Shown here: positions 39,695-48,769 of the stretch, one piece after another | Numbering within the stretch: the first letter of the stretch is position 1 | How the letters are laid out: each line of letters begins with the position of its first letter | Source: Akkermansiaceae bacterium | GTDB taxonomy: Bacteria > Verrucomicrobiota > Verrucomicrobiia > Verrucomicrobiales > Akkermansiaceae | Assembly (NCBI GenBank): GCA_025354565.1 | Contig: JANXMQ010000069.1 | Location: 1 to 64,000 of the forward strand | Direction of reading: 5' to 3' | Length of the DNA: 64,000 nt | Translations under genes and position numbers: made by a program | Notes under the pieces: model-generated | Databases searched by the model: none | Told to the model about the DNA's origin: nothing | The model's input: only the letters and a program-made list of their open reading frames with translations

Positions 39695-40539
39695 TACTTC
39701 GCCCACTCGGCTTTCGTAAAGTCGATGGTCTCCTTGATTTTGGGGACGCTGTCTTTCCAGTCGTTTTCATGCTCGACGGAAAAATGTCCTTTGAACCCTT
39801 GGGCCTTGAGTTCGGCAACGCAGGCGGCGACATCGACAACACCTTTCCCAGCGGGAACTACCTCGCCTTTCGGGCCAAATTCGGACTTGTCCTTGAGGTG
39901 GACGCTGATGATGTGACCCTTGAGAATGTGCAGGCATTCGATGGGTTTTAACCCGGAAGTACACCAGTGACCGAGGTCCGCACAGGCCCCGATCCGTGGA
40001 TCGCGGCTCTCGACGACGCCACGGATGTAAAGCGGATGCCAAACCTTGTAGCTGGGATTCGACATCGATCCGCTGTGCTCATGAAAGGCGACCTTGATGT
40101 CGTATTCCTTCACCGCAGCTTCCCAATCGGCCACGAGTTCGGTTGATTCCGTGCAAACGCTATAGAGTCCCATGGTTTTGGCGAACTCCATGATTTTATG
40201 AATTTCGGCAGCGTTGGAGGCACCGACGACGCCGTAGTTGACGGGGTAAATGCCTTGTCGTGTGCATTCGTCCTTGAGCGCCTTGATGGCCTCGGGACTG
40301 GCGTTGTGATGGACGATTTCGCCCTTGGCCGAGTCCGGGCGAAGCTTCTGACCGGGGTAGAATTCGATGATCTTACCGCCGGCTTCCTTGGTTTTAGCGA
40401 TGGCCTCGAAGGCGCTGAACTCTTTGAAGGAGTATGCCTGACAGCCAATGGCGAGGCCGTTATCACGGGCCTCATCAGGAATCGGGGCGGCGGTGAGTTT
40501 CAGTGCAAGGCCGAGTGTGAGTAGGAGGAAGAAGCGCAT
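39694..40539 (-). CDS. Exported sugar phosphate isomerase/epimerase-like TIM-barrel protein
   Basis: About 281 residues from ATG 40539 (MRFFLLLTLGLALKLTAAPI, signal peptide). It belongs to the xylose-isomerase-like TIM barrel (AP endonuclease 2 fold): GCQAYSFKEFSAFEAIAKTKEAGGKIIEFYPGQ, VAFHEHSGS, IGACADLGHWCTSG and HISVHLKDK, HFSVEHENDW carry the metal-binding Glu/His/Asp positions of the family. Secreted members are frequent in Planctomycetes and Verrucomicrobia and probably act on sugars in the periplasm. The substrate is unknown. It converges with leuS. Confidence 0.88.
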   Translation of the reverse strand: MRFFLLLTLGLALKLTAAPIPDEARDNGLAIGCQAYSFKEFSAFEAIAKTKEAGGKIIEFYPGQKLRPDSAKGEIVHHNASPEAIKALKDECTRQGIYPVNYGVVGASNAAEIHKIMEFAKTMGLYSVCTESTELVADWEAAVKEYDIKVAFHEHSGSMSNPSYKVWHPLYIRGVVESRDPRIGACADLGHWCTSGLKPIECLHILKGHIISVHLKDKSEFGPKGEVVPAGKGVVDVAACVAELKAQGFKGHFSVEHENDWKDSVPKIKETIDFTKAEWAK

Positions 40540-41074
40540 GTTGGTTTTTATTTCTCTGAGGTTTTCGCAACGAGGCTGCCAAAGCAAGGAAAACCATGGC
40601 TCGGTTACGATTACATCCGTGAAGACCCGCCGGAGCGATCCCTGCCAAAGTCGGGCGTGATGATGAATCTAATTTCATTTGGACAATGCCTTGAATGAGC
40701 TCGGCTCAACCTCCGCCCCGATCATTGGAAGCGAGTGTATATGGATTCTGGGAGCAAATTTTTTTCTCGGGAAATCCTCGACCGCTTGAGATTTCCGTTA
40801 CTTCACAAGCACCAACCTCTTGCGCGAGATATCATGGGATCGGCAGCGTTTGACGACAGAATCGTCACCATCCGCCAGCGCGACTTGGCCCGTCTTGTGC
40901 TGCAAAAGTTTGATGACCTTGGACTATTCATTGAAACGAAATCGTTGCCAAAATATTGCCCGCTCCGTCATGGAAACCCACTAGTTTTCGTCTGATCTAG
41001 CCGAAATGGCCGCTGATTTCTCAAATGCACATCCAGCCCGCCACTAGGACCCAGCCAATCAAGACGCTTTTGAT
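40540..41074. other. Spacer between the isomerase-like gene and the PEP-CTERM gene
   Basis: 535 bp with lower G+C than the neighbouring genes. An open frame at 40738-40995 (85 residues, MDSGSKFFSREILDRLR...) has no recognisable motif or good ribosome-binding site and may be a decayed gene fragment. Promoters for both divergent genes should be here, but I cannot identify them. Confidence 0.4.
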
Positions 41075-43147
41075 ATGAAACCAAGATTCATTAGGATAAT
41101 AAATCCACCTTGTGCTGCACTCACCTTAGCGGTGGCTTTCGCTACTGGTGTGCAGGCAGCGGATCAATTTTTCGATGGTTCCACCACTAACGCCCTGACC
41201 ACCTCCAAATGGGGAGCGACCAACGCGGGACCGTTTACGAGTGCCTTTACCAGTGGCAACACCGCTGTTTTCGCCACAGTCAACGGTACCGGTAGCGGTG
41301 CAAGTGGAATCACCGTGGCAGGTATTCGTGCGGAAGAAAATTTTACTCTTAGCTCACCAACTGGCACACTCGCCACCGGAGGTACAGTAGCGACCGTGAA
41401 TGTGTTCAGCGGTAAGACACTTGATTTGGGTTCCCTGAGTCTTTCCACCGCTGCAGGCACGGGTTTTAACAAAACAGGTAGTGGTGTCTTCGCCACTGCT
41501 GGCAGTACCTATACGGGTGGTTTCACGCTCACTGCGGGGACCATCATTGCTCGCGGGGTGAATGCGATGGGTTCTGGTGGTGCGCTCACCTTAAACGGAG
41601 GGACTGTGGCAGGTAGTGCAACCCGCGATTTTACAGGTAAATACACCAGCGGCATCACCGTTGGTGGTAATGTCCAATTTGGCGAGCTTGCTGCAAATGT
41701 TGCCTTGGCTAACGACGCGGCCAATCTGACTTATACCAACAACATGGCGCTAGGCGGTACCAATCGCATCCTCACGCTTGGGAACGCAGGCAGCGTAGCG
41801 TTCGGTGGCGTGATTTCAAACACGGGCGGAGTTGGAGTTACCTTCGCCGCAACTACGGGCGGAACAGGACGGTTCGATGTGACCGGCACGGCCAACACCT
41901 ATACCGGCACCACTACCATCACGGGTGGCGAAGTGCGCTTTACTTCGGATGCAAGTCTGGGAACTGCCCCGGGTTCCCTTACGGCCAACAGCATCGTTAT
42001 TGATGGCGGCAGATTCGCCACGCTCAACGGCGCGACCTATACGCTGAATTCCAACCGTGGTATCCAGATCGGGGCGACGGCGGGTACAGCCATAAGCACA
42101 CCTGGCAGTGGTATTCTGACCTACAACGGCGTCATCGCCGACAAAACGACCACAACCGGCGCATGGGCCAAACAAGGCGGTGGTACTCTCGCTCTCGGTG
42201 GTGTGAGCACCTACAGCGGCAGCACCAGCATCAACAGCGGTATCCTCCAACTCACCACCGGTAATGACCGCTTGCCCACCGGTACCGTGGTCAGCATTGG
42301 TCAGTCTGCGAGCGCCAACCTCGGCACACTCGATCTCAATAGTCGCAACCAGCAAATCGCCGGCCTCGTCTCTACCAGCGGCACCAGCGTCTCCACGACG
42401 CTGAAGAACACCGTTACTTCCACCGCAGCGGCCACGTTTACCCTCGGCGGTAGCGGCACTTATGCTTATGGCGACGGCACAGCGGCGAATTCCGGGGTGA
42501 TCACCGGTGCCATTTCCTTGGTTAAAAACGGCAGCGGCACTCAGACGCTGGGTGATACGAATACCTATAACGGCACCACCACTGTCAACAACGGCAAGTT
42601 GCTCATCAACGGCAACATCTCCACCAGCATCACCACGGTGAATAACGGCGGCACACTTGGCGGCTCGGGAACAGTCGGTGCGGTGACGGTCAATTCCGGT
42701 GGCACGCTGGCACCCGGCAACAGCCCTGGCATCCTTTCCGCTGGCGATACCAGTCTCTTGGCCGGGTCCACCTTGGGTATCGAGATCGACGGCACCACCA
42801 TCGGCAGCCAATACGATCAGTTCAACGTCACTGGCACGGTGTCGCTGGCGGGTTTGCTTTCCGTCACCCCCAGTCTCGCCCTTGCCGACAATACCTTGTT
42901 CTTCATTCTAGCCAACGACAGTACGGATGCGATTACCGGTACTTTCAGCAACGCCCCGATCAATGGGACGGTTTACAAATTCGGCACTCAGGATTTCCAA
43001 ATCAGTTATTTCGGTAATTACACGGGCGGGGGCCTCGGCACGTTCACTGGTGGCAACGACATTGTCCTCAGGGCGATTCCCGAACCGGCCACTGCGCTTG
43101 TTGGTTCGCTGGGCCTGCTCGCCCTGCTACGCCGTCGCCGCGCCTGA
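41075..43147 (+). CDS. Autotransporter-associated beta-strand repeat protein with PEP-CTERM sorting signal
   Basis: A 690-residue protein with a signal peptide (CAALTLAVAFATGVQA) and a low-complexity Gly/Thr/Ser/Asn-rich body containing repeats of the autotransporter type (TYTGGFTLTAGTI, NTYTGTTTITGGEVRF, STYSGSTSINSGILQL, NTYNGTTTVNNGKLLINGNI, GGTLGGSGTVGAVTVNSGGTLAPGNSPG). The C-terminus IPEPATALVGSLGLLALLRRRR is a PEP-CTERM motif: Pro-Glu-Pro, a membrane helix, then Arg. Exosortase, not in this window, would cleave and anchor it at the surface. It probably forms a beta-helix fibre in the envelope or matrix. Confidence 0.95.
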   Translation: MKPRFIRIINPPCAALTLAVAFATGVQAADQFFDGSTTNALTTSKWGATNAGPFTSAFTSGNTAVFATVNGTGSGASGITVAGIRAEENFTLSSPTGTLATGGTVATVNVFSGKTLDLGSLSLSTAAGTGFNKTGSGVFATAGSTYTGGFTLTAGTIIARGVNAMGSGGALTLNGGTVAGSATRDFTGKYTSGITVGGNVQFGELAANVALANDAANLTYTNNMALGGTNRILTLGNAGSVAFGGVISNTGGVGVTFAATTGGTGRFDVTGTANTYTGTTTITGGEVRFTSDASLGTAPGSLTANSIVIDGGRFATLNGATYTLNSNRGIQIGATAGTAISTPGSGILTYNGVIADKTTTTGAWAKQGGGTLALGGVSTYSGSTSINSGILQLTTGNDRLPTGTVVSIGQSASANLGTLDLNSRNQQIAGLVSTSGTSVSTTLKNTVTSTAAATFTLGGSGTYAYGDGTAANSGVITGAISLVKNGSGTQTLGDTNTYNGTTTVNNGKLLINGNISTSITTVNNGGTLGGSGTVGAVTVNSGGTLAPGNSPGILSAGDTSLLAGSTLGIEIDGTTIGSQYDQFNVTGTVSLAGLLSVTPSLALADNTLFFILANDSTDAITGTFSNAPINGTVYKFGTQDFQISYFGNYTGGGLGTFTGGNDIVLRAIPEPATALVGSLGLLALLRRRRA

Positions 43148-43180
43148 TTATTTCTGCTAGCTCGTGTCGTGTTATGGCAG

Positions 43181-43213
43181 ATGGCGGATCGCTACGGCGG
43201 TCCGCCATTTTTT
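43181..43213 (+). terminator. Rho-independent terminator after the PEP-CTERM gene
   Basis: ATGGCGGA (43181-43188) pairs with TCCGCCAT (43201-43208), loop TCGCTACGGCGG, followed by a run of T. It separates the PEP-CTERM gene from ilvC. Confidence 0.85.
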
Positions 43214-43342
43214 CTGCCTGAGACGTGCGGCATTTTCCCTGGTTGTGGCTTGACCCGCTTCCGTCACACCGCCAGTGTGCCGCCCCGCCGCATGCCCCGA
43301 TGGCAGCGGCGCAACCTAACTGAACCAACCTACCGCTCCGCC

Positions 43343-44389
43343 ATGGCCGCGAAGATCTATACCACCAAGGACGCTCCGATCGCTCCGCTCAAGAAGAAAA
43401 CCCTCGCCGTGATCGGCTTCGGCTCACAAGGCCATGCCCACGCGCTTAACCTCAAGGACAGTGGCCTCCAGGTCATCATCGGCCTCTATCCGAAGTCGAA
43501 ATCCCGCGATGTTGCCAAAAAGCTCGGCTTCGAGGTGATGGACACCGCAGAGGCAGTCAAGGCTGCCGATGTGATCTTCGTCGCCACCCCGGACACCGTG
43601 ATTCCCTCGGTTTACAACAAGGACATCGCGCCCCACCTGACCAAGGGCAAGACCCTGCTGTTCTCCCACGGATTCGCCGTCCATTTCAAAACCATCACCT
43701 GCCCGAAGGATGTCGATGTGATCCTCGTTGCGCCGAAAGGCCCAGGTCACACCGTCCGTTCGCAGTTTGTCGCGGGCAAGGGCGTTCCCGGCCTCATCGC
43801 CATCCATCAGGACGTTTCCGGCAAAGCCAAGCAAATCGCGCTCGCCTGGGCCGGTGGCATCGGATGCGCCCGCGCCGGGGTGTTTGAAACTAACTTCCGC
43901 GAGGAAACCGTCACCGACCTTTTCGGCGAGCAAGTCGTCCTCTGCGGTGGCACTACCGCGCTGGTGAAAGCTGGTTTCGAAGTGCTGGTCGAGGCGGGCT
44001 TCCAACCCGAGATGGCCTACTTCGAGTGCCTTCACGAGCTCAAGCTCATCGTCGATCTGATGAACGAGCAAGGCATCGCCGGGATGCGGTTCTCGATCTC
44101 CGAGACTGCCGAATATGGCGACGTCACCGTCGGTCCGAAGATCATCGACGCCTCCGTGAAAAAGCGGATGGTCGCCCAACTCAAGAACATCGAGAACGGC
44201 AAATTCGCCAAGGAGTGGACCGCCGAATACGCGGCTGGTAACAAGAATTTCAATGCGATCCGTAAGTCGGAAGCTCAGCACCCGATCGAAAAGGTTGGGG
44301 AAAAGCTCCGCTCCACGATGAGCTGGATCAAGTCGAGCAAGATCAAGAAAGGCGCGAGCCAAGCGAGTTTCACTTCGTCCTCGAAGTAA
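43343..44389 (+). CDS. ilvC: Ketol-acid reductoisomerase
   Basis: A 348-residue class I enzyme starting [16 protein letters not shown] at 43343; the frame is open to 43169 but upstream lacks homology. The Rossmann motif is [16 protein letters not shown] and the loop after strand 2 has YPKSKS, whose basic and Ser residues suit NADPH. DxxxE and [12 protein letters not shown] metal sites, and the characteristic [10 protein letters not shown], are present. It converts acetolactate or acetohydroxybutyrate in Ile/Val/Leu synthesis. A C-terminal extension [14 protein letters not shown] is odd but short. No ilvBN genes are next to it. Confidence 0.97.
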   Translation: MAAKIYTTKDAPIAPLKKKTLAVIGFGSQGHAHALNLKDSGLQVIIGLYPKSKSRDVAKKLGFEVMDTAEAVKAADVIFVATPDTVIPSVYNKDIAPHLTKGKTLLFSHGFAVHFKTITCPKDVDVILVAPKGPGHTVRSQFVAGKGVPGLIAIHQDVSGKAKQIALAWAGGIGCARAGVFETNFREETVTDLFGEQVVLCGGTTALVKAGFEVLVEAGFQPEMAYFECLHELKLIVDLMNEQGIAGMRFSISETAEYGDVTVGPKIIDASVKKRMVAQLKNIENGKFAKEWTAEYAAGNKNFNAIRKSEAQHPIEKVGEKLRSTMSWIKSSKIKKGASQASFTSSSK

Positions 44390-44407
44390 TCCGCAGAGTC
44401 AATCACC

Positions 44408-44442
44408 ACGCCCGTTTTCCGTAAGGGAGGCGGGCGTTTTTT
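44408..44442 (+). terminator. Rho-independent terminator after ilvC
   Basis: ACGCCCG (44408-44414) pairs with CGGGCGT (44431-44437), then T6. The loop is 16 bases. It also lies on the downstream side of the converging pyrC gene. Confidence 0.88.
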
Positions 44443-44463
44443 ATGGAAGAGTCATCCAGAAGA

Positions 44464-45756
44464 TCAACCTTCACCTTGGCGATCCAACAGAACTTCGGTT
44501 CCCAGCACCACCAAATCCACGCTGCCCTTGAGGGTTTTGTCGAGGAAGGGAGTGTTCTGGGATTTGGATTTCATGAAGTCTTTGCTGAAGGTCGTTTCTG
44601 CATCAGGGTCAAACAGGATGAGGTTGGCGGGTTGGCCGACTTCGATCGAAACAGCGGGCAGTCCCATCAGACGCCGGGGTTCGGCGGAATAGCGTTTCAC
44701 GATGAGATCCCAGCCGAATTTTCCGGTGGCGACGAAGTAATGATAGAGCGAAACCAATGCGGTATCCATGCCGGTGATGCCATTGGGTGCGCTGATGAAA
44801 TCTTGGGATTTCTCGAATGGCGTATGCGGTGCGTGGTCGGTGGCGATGAGATCGAAGACGCCTTCGATCAAGCCTTCTAACAAGCCCTCGTTATCCGCCT
44901 GAGTTCTCAACGGCGGGTTCATCTTGTAGTGCGTATCGTAGTCGCCGATGTCTTCGTCGGTGAATAACAGATGATGTGGGGAAACCTCGGCGGTGACTCT
45001 AACATCGCCCCGTTGTTTCCACCAGCGGATGGTTTCCATGCCGAGCTTGCTGGAAACATGCTGGATGTGGATGTGCGCCCCGGCGGCATGGGCGAGCCGG
45101 ATGTCGCGGTCGATGATGATTTCCTCGGCACAGGCGGGTGAGCCTTTGATGCCGAGCCGGTAACTCACGACGCCTTCGTTGAGCGCCCGCGGGCCTGCGA
45201 GTTCAGGCACCTCGCAATGGCTGGCGAAGAACATGCCGAACTCGGTGGCGTATTGCATGGCACGGAGCAGCACGGCGGGATCGGCGGTGGTGTCGCCATC
45301 GTCTGTTAGCATTTTCACGCCGAGCGCACGCATCCCGTCGAGGCCAGCCATTTCCTTGCCATGGCGGTCCTTGGTGACGCAGCCGGAAGTATAAACCGGG
45401 ATGCGGGCGGTGCGCTTGGCGATATCTAAAACATTGGCGACGACCGTGGCGGAGTCGATGGCGGGGCGGGTGTTCGGCATCATGACGACGCCGGTGATGC
45501 CGCCATTGATCGCGGCCTCGGTGCCGGTGGCGATGGTTTCCTTCGCTTCGAATCCGGGTTCGCGGAAATGGACGTGAGCATCGAACATGCCGGGCATGAG
45601 GATTCGGTGGCGGGCGTCGATGATGCGGGTGCCTGCGGGAGTGCTCAAGTCCTTGCCGATTTCGCGGATGATGCCGTCTGACAAAAGAACGTCGGCTTCG
45701 GTGAGCGTGGGCGAGTTTTCCGAGGCGATGCGGGCGTTGGTGATGAGGAGATTCAT
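44464..45756 (-). CDS. pyrC: Dihydroorotase
   Basis: A 430-residue amidohydrolase of the class I (multifunctional-type) dihydroorotases. The metal-binding DAHVHFREPGFEAKETI is near residue 60, followed by MMPNTRPAIDS, the second His pair in HIHIQHVSSK, and DHAPHTPFEKSQ with the catalytic Asp. It closes N-carbamoyl-aspartate to dihydroorotate in pyrimidine synthesis. It lies after vapBC, while pyrB is on the other side of that module; all are on the minus strand, so transcription runs pyrB, vapBC, pyrC. Confidence 0.96.
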   Translation of the reverse strand: MNLLITNARIASENSPTLTEADVLLSDGIIREIGKDLSTPAGTRIIDARHRILMPGMFDAHVHFREPGFEAKETIATGTEAAINGGITGVVMMPNTRPAIDSATVVANVLDIAKRTARIPVYTSGCVTKDRHGKEMAGLDGMRALGVKMLTDDGDTTADPAVLLRAMQYATEFGMFFASHCEVPELAGPRALNEGVVSYRLGIKGSPACAEEIIIDRDIRLAHAAGAHIHIQHVSSKLGMETIRWWKQRGDVRVTAEVSPHHLLFTDEDIGDYDTHYKMNPPLRTQADNEGLLEGLIEGVFDLIATDHAPHTPFEKSQDFISAPNGITGMDTALVSLYHYFVATGKFGWDLIVKRYSAEPRRLMGLPAVSIEVGQPANLILFDPDAETTFSKDFMKSKSQNTPFLDKTLKGSVDLVVLGTEVLLDRQGEG

Positions 45757-45770
45757 GGGAAAAAGAGTTT

Positions 45771-45810
45771 GAACCGCAGAGGCGCAGAGGTCACTGAGAG
45801 GAGCGCGGAG
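45771..45810. repeat. GCAGAGG-type repeat in the vapC-pyrC spacer
   Basis: GAACCGCAGAGGCGCAGAGG then TCACTGAGAGGAGCGCGGAG. The word CGCAGAGG occurs twice, then in degenerate form. The word and its context (ACCGCAGAGGCGCAGAGG) are of a type seen in spacers in many phyla, and parallel the CGCAAAG array at 12996. Confidence 0.75.
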
Positions 45811-45837
45811 GTTTAAAAGGTTTCTGGGTTGTGGGTG

Positions 45838-46236
45838 CTAAGTTGGACTGATGATTTTCAGTCCCGTCAGAGTGTGCTCACGGATCATTTCGAAATGCGC
45901 ATCCATGGCAAGGAGCGGCAATTTCCCCGAATCGGCGACGATGGCGATGAGCAGATCGGATGCGGGGAGCTTGATGCCTTTGGCTATTAGTGCTGCATTT
46001 GACGAGCCGGCGAGGTCCCAATGCTCTGGGAGCAATACGATGCGGGACGCCAGACCCAGGCCGATGCGAAGATCATCCAGTTCTTCCTGCCGCGCTCCGG
46101 TGAACAATTCGAATGCAACCGGGCAGGTGTAGGCGGCTTTTTGGATCGCCAACAAATCGCGGACGAGTGCCTTGACCTGCGGATCGCCACGGCGGCGGAA
46201 GAACTCAATCCAAGCGGAAGTGTCGATGAGAGTCAC
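45838..46236 (-). CDS. vapC: PIN-domain ribonuclease toxin (VapC family)
   Basis: A 132-residue PIN-domain protein starting MTLIDTSAWIEFFRR, with the first active-site Asp at position 5. Conserved acidic residues follow in FELFTGARQEEL (Glu), PASDLLIAIVADSG (Asp) and AMDAHFEMI (Asp). Such toxins cleave tRNA or rRNA until neutralised by VapB. The start overlaps the vapB stop by 4 bp. This is a complete type II module. Confidence 0.92.
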   Translation of the reverse strand: MTLIDTSAWIEFFRRRGDPQVKALVRDLLAIQKAAYTCPVAFELFTGARQEELDDLRIGLGLASRIVLLPEHWDLAGSSNAALIAKGIKLPASDLLIAIVADSGKLPLLAMDAHFEMIREHTLTGLKIISPT

Positions 46237-46448
46237 GGCTTCGGCAAATCGGTGAGTGATTCCAATTCTTCGTTGGACGCGCGGTAGTCCGTTCCTCCCG
46301 CCATGACTTTGGCCAGAAACTCTTGCCGCTGGCGTTGCTCGATGAATTCGTCGAGGGCTTGGGCGACGGCGGGCGATTTCTTTGTCTGGCTGGTTAGCTT
46401 GAGGATGGAACGAAGTTTCTTCTGTTCGATATCGACGGTGATTCTCAT
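46233..46448 (-). CDS. vapB: VapB-family antitoxin
   Basis: A 71-residue protein: N-terminal ribbon-helix-helix-like strand MRITVDIEQKKLRSILKLTSQTKKSPAVAQALDEFIEQRQRQEF, the DUF2191 type of VapB, and an acidic C-terminus that should wrap VapC. It is translated first, with 4-bp overlap into vapC. A palindrome 18 bp upstream of its ATG is the likely operator for the complex. Confidence 0.88.
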   Translation of the reverse strand: MRITVDIEQKKLRSILKLTSQTKKSPAVAQALDEFIEQRQRQEFLAKVMAGGTDYRASNEELESLTDLPKP

Positions 46449-46465
46449 CTTTTTTAGATTTAAGT

Positions 46466-46494
46466 TGATGAAAATTTAACGTAAATTTTCATCA
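46466..46494. promoter_or_regulatory. vapBC operator: perfect 13-bp inverted repeat
   Basis: TGATGAAAATTTA (46466-46478), centre ACG, TAAATTTTCATCA (46482-46494). It is in front of vapB (start 46448) and 23 bp from the pyrB stop at 46517. The AT-rich symmetrical sequence within GC-rich surroundings fits autoregulation by VapBC. Confidence 0.85.
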
Positions 46495-46516
46495 TTTCAA
46501 GTTGCTTTCTCAAGGA

Positions 46517-47449
46517 TCATTCTTGAGTAGAGCCCGGTTTGAGCCAATAAAGCACCGCCATTCTAACAGCGATGCCGTTTTCGACCTGATCGTTGATGAG
46601 CGAGCGTTCGTAGTCCATCACGGCATCGCAGAGTTCGACGCCGCGGTTCACGGGGCCGGGGTGCATGAGGTAGAGGCCGCGCTTGCGGATTTCCTCGAGG
46701 CGGGCGTCGCTAATGCCGTAGAGGCGGTGGTATTCGCGGAGGCTGGGGAAAAATTGGACGTCCTGCCGTTCCATCTGCACGCGTAACAGATAGACAATAT
46801 CCGGTTGCCAGACCATCGCTTCCTTGTAATCGGTGAAGCGGCGGATGTTTTCCGGGCCAGTGCGCGGGACCAGCGAGCCGGGGCCGAGGTAGGCGACATC
46901 GACCCCGAGTTTTTTCAGGATCGTGCTGGTGGAACGGGCGACCCGGGAGTGGAGGATGTCGCCGATGATGAGAACTTTCCTGCCGGTGGGATCGGGAAAT
47001 TTTTCCTTGATGGTGAAAGCATCTAACAGCGCTTGGGTGGGATGGGCGTGGGCACCATCGCCGGCATTGATGACCGAGGCTTTGGTTTGTTTCGCGATCA
47101 TGCCGGGCAGGCCGGAGCGGCCGTGGCGGACGATGATGTAGTCGGTGCGCATGGCTTGTAGCGTCTCGACGGTTTCCCTAACAGACTCGCCCTTGGTGAT
47201 GGAAGAGTGGGCGACGTCGAAGTTAGTGACATCGGCGGAGAGGCGTTTGGCGGCGACCTCGAAGGAGGAATGGGTGCGGGTGCTGGCCTCGTAGAAAAGC
47301 ATGAGGACCGACTTGCCTTTGAGGGCCGGGACTTTTTTCACCGAGCGGGTGAAGAGTTCTTTGAACGGGATGGATTGATCGAGGAGGAGGTCGATTTCCT
47401 CCCGGTCGAGAGCTGCGATGTCGAGTAGGTCCTTACGTGCCATTTTCAA
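46517..47449 (-). CDS. pyrB: Aspartate carbamoyltransferase catalytic subunit
   Basis: A 310-residue protein with the carbamoyl-phosphate loop FYEASTRTHSSFEVAAKRL (STRT retained, next residue His instead of the commoner Arg), the HPTQALLDAFTI block and MHPGPVNRGVELC. It transfers the carbamoyl group to aspartate in the first committed pyrimidine step. No pyrI regulatory gene is adjacent; control by PyrR encoded upstream is more likely. Its start overlaps the unknown membrane-protein gene by 4 bp. Confidence 0.97.
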   Translation of the reverse strand: MKMARKDLLDIAALDREEIDLLLDQSIPFKELFTRSVKKVPALKGKSVLMLFYEASTRTHSSFEVAAKRLSADVTNFDVAHSSITKGESVRETVETLQAMRTDYIIVRHGRSGLPGMIAKQTKASVINAGDGAHAHPTQALLDAFTIKEKFPDPTGRKVLIIGDILHSRVARSTSTILKKLGVDVAYLGPGSLVPRTGPENIRRFTDYKEAMVWQPDIVYLLRVQMERQDVQFFPSLREYHRLYGISDARLEEIRKRGLYLMHPGPVNRGVELCDAVMDYERSLINDQVENGIAVRMAVLYWLKPGSTQE

Positions 47450-48234
47450 AGGTCTTTGTGGGTAACGGACTTTTCTTCAGTCTGATGCTGAAAAGTGCTG
47501 TAGGAAAGCTGGGGGAAATAATAGAGTGCGCCGAAGACGATGACGAACAGGGCCGCGACGGCGATGAAGGCGGCGTGGTGGCGGGAGAGGGGTTTTTTAA
47601 AGAAGATGAAAATGGCGACGAGTAGCGAGGCGATCACGCAGGCGGCGGTGATGCGGATTTCCAGCTCGTAATAATAGAAACAGGCGGCACCGGCGAGGGC
47701 GAAGAGGTAGCCGGGAAAAATGAGGGCGCGGTGTGCGGTGAGTGATGGTGGTGGGATCGCAGACTCTAACAGAATGAGTGCTTCGTGACGGCGGATTTCA
47801 TTGAGTTCATGGCCGCTGTGGCGCTGGATTGGCAGGGTGGATTCCGGCGGCGGCGGCCTGGGGGCGATGGGGGCTTGCTCAGATTTGCGCAGTGATCTAA
47901 CGGGCTTGGGGCTTTGCAGGAGCGGCAAGGTCGCAGTCGGCTGTGCGGCTTCCAGATGAGTGACAGGCGGCGGCTGCACCTTTCCGGCTTCGACCGGCAG
48001 GATCGGAATCCGCTCGGTGCGCCGGAGCGAGCGAACCTGTTTCGCGGCGGGTGCCTCCGCGCTTGGCAATGGGGCGAGCTGAGATGGGGAAATTTCCTGA
48101 GTCGCCATGATCGGCACGGGATTAACGGGCTGCGGCGGCCCGGCATCAGGGGCCGACGGAACTGCGATGCCGAGGGACTCGCGGAGTTGCGCGATTTCCT
48201 CGGCGGATTTCTTGTGTTCGGGCAGCAGGCTCAT
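47446..48234 (-). CDS. Pro-rich membrane protein of unknown function between pyrR and pyrB
   Basis: A 262-residue protein. Residues 1-160 are Pro/Ala/Ser-rich and probably disordered, with two similar basic patches (KQVRSLRRTERIPI and KPVRSLRKSEQAPI). Three hydrophobic segments follow: IFPGYLFALAGAACFYYY, ITAACVIASLLVAIFIFF and AAFIAVAALFVIVFGALYYF. I recognise no family. It overlaps pyrR by 4 bp at its start and pyrB by 4 bp at its end, so it is part of the pyrimidine operon and translationally coupled on both sides. A transport or anchoring role is possible but there is no evidence. Confidence 0.75.
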   Translation of the reverse strand: MSLLPEHKKSAEEIAQLRESLGIAVPSAPDAGPPQPVNPVPIMATQEISPSQLAPLPSAEAPAAKQVRSLRRTERIPILPVEAGKVQPPPVTHLEAAQPTATLPLLQSPKPVRSLRKSEQAPIAPRPPPPESTLPIQRHSGHELNEIRRHEALILLESAIPPPSLTAHRALIFPGYLFALAGAACFYYYELEIRITAACVIASLLVAIFIFFKKPLSRHHAAFIAVAALFVIVFGALYYFPQLSYSTFQHQTEEKSVTHKDL

Positions 48235-48764
48235 GGGCTTGGCTTGGCGACGATTTTGACCTGATCCTTGCCGTCGGTCCCCTCGAGAGAAACCAATACA
48301 TGATCGAGACGGCGGGTGTCGAGTACGATGCCCACATAGTCCGGCTGAATCGGCATTTCGCGGTGACCGCGGTCGATGAGGACCGCCAACTCGACCTTCG
48401 CCGGGCGGCCGTAGTCAGACAGCGCATCGAGCGCGGCGCGGATGGTCCGACCGGTGAACAGCACGTCGTCCACGAGAATGATGTGCGCACCCTCGACTGG
48501 GAAAGTGATATCGCTTTCCTGCAACAGCGGGTTTTCATGAAGGTGCTCGAAATCATCCCGATACAGGGAAATGTCCAGCACCCCGAAGGAAAGCTCCCAA
48601 TGATCCTCAGCGGAAAGCAGCGTGAGCACTCGTTCCGCCACCTCGTCGCCCCGGCTGCGGATACCCACGAGCGCGATGGGTTGGCCGCGATTTTTTTCCG
48701 TGATTGCCAGGGCGAGGCGATCCACGCCGGCGGCGATGTCTTCAGCGGTGAGGAGGTTTTCCAT
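48231..48764 (-). CDS. pyrR: Bifunctional pyr operon regulator / uracil phosphoribosyltransferase
   Basis: A 177-residue phosphoribosyltransferase-fold protein with the PRPP-binding motif IILVDDVLFTGRTIRAALDAL and the PyrR-type opening LTAEDIAAGVDRLALAITEKN, plus ELAVLIDRGHREMPIQPDYVG. In Gram-positive bacteria PyrR attenuates the pyr operon by binding RNA; whether it does so here is unknown, since no clear binding loop or attenuator is visible in the 5-bp gap after purD. It heads pyrR-unknown-pyrB. Confidence 0.93.
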   Translation of the reverse strand: MENLLTAEDIAAGVDRLALAITEKNRGQPIALVGIRSRGDEVAERVLTLLSAEDHWELSFGVLDISLYRDDFEHLHENPLLQESDITFPVEGAHIILVDDVLFTGRTIRAALDALSDYGRPAKVELAVLIDRGHREMPIQPDYVGIVLDTRRLDHVLVSLEGTDGKDQVKIVAKPSP

Positions 48765-48769
48765 GGGGT

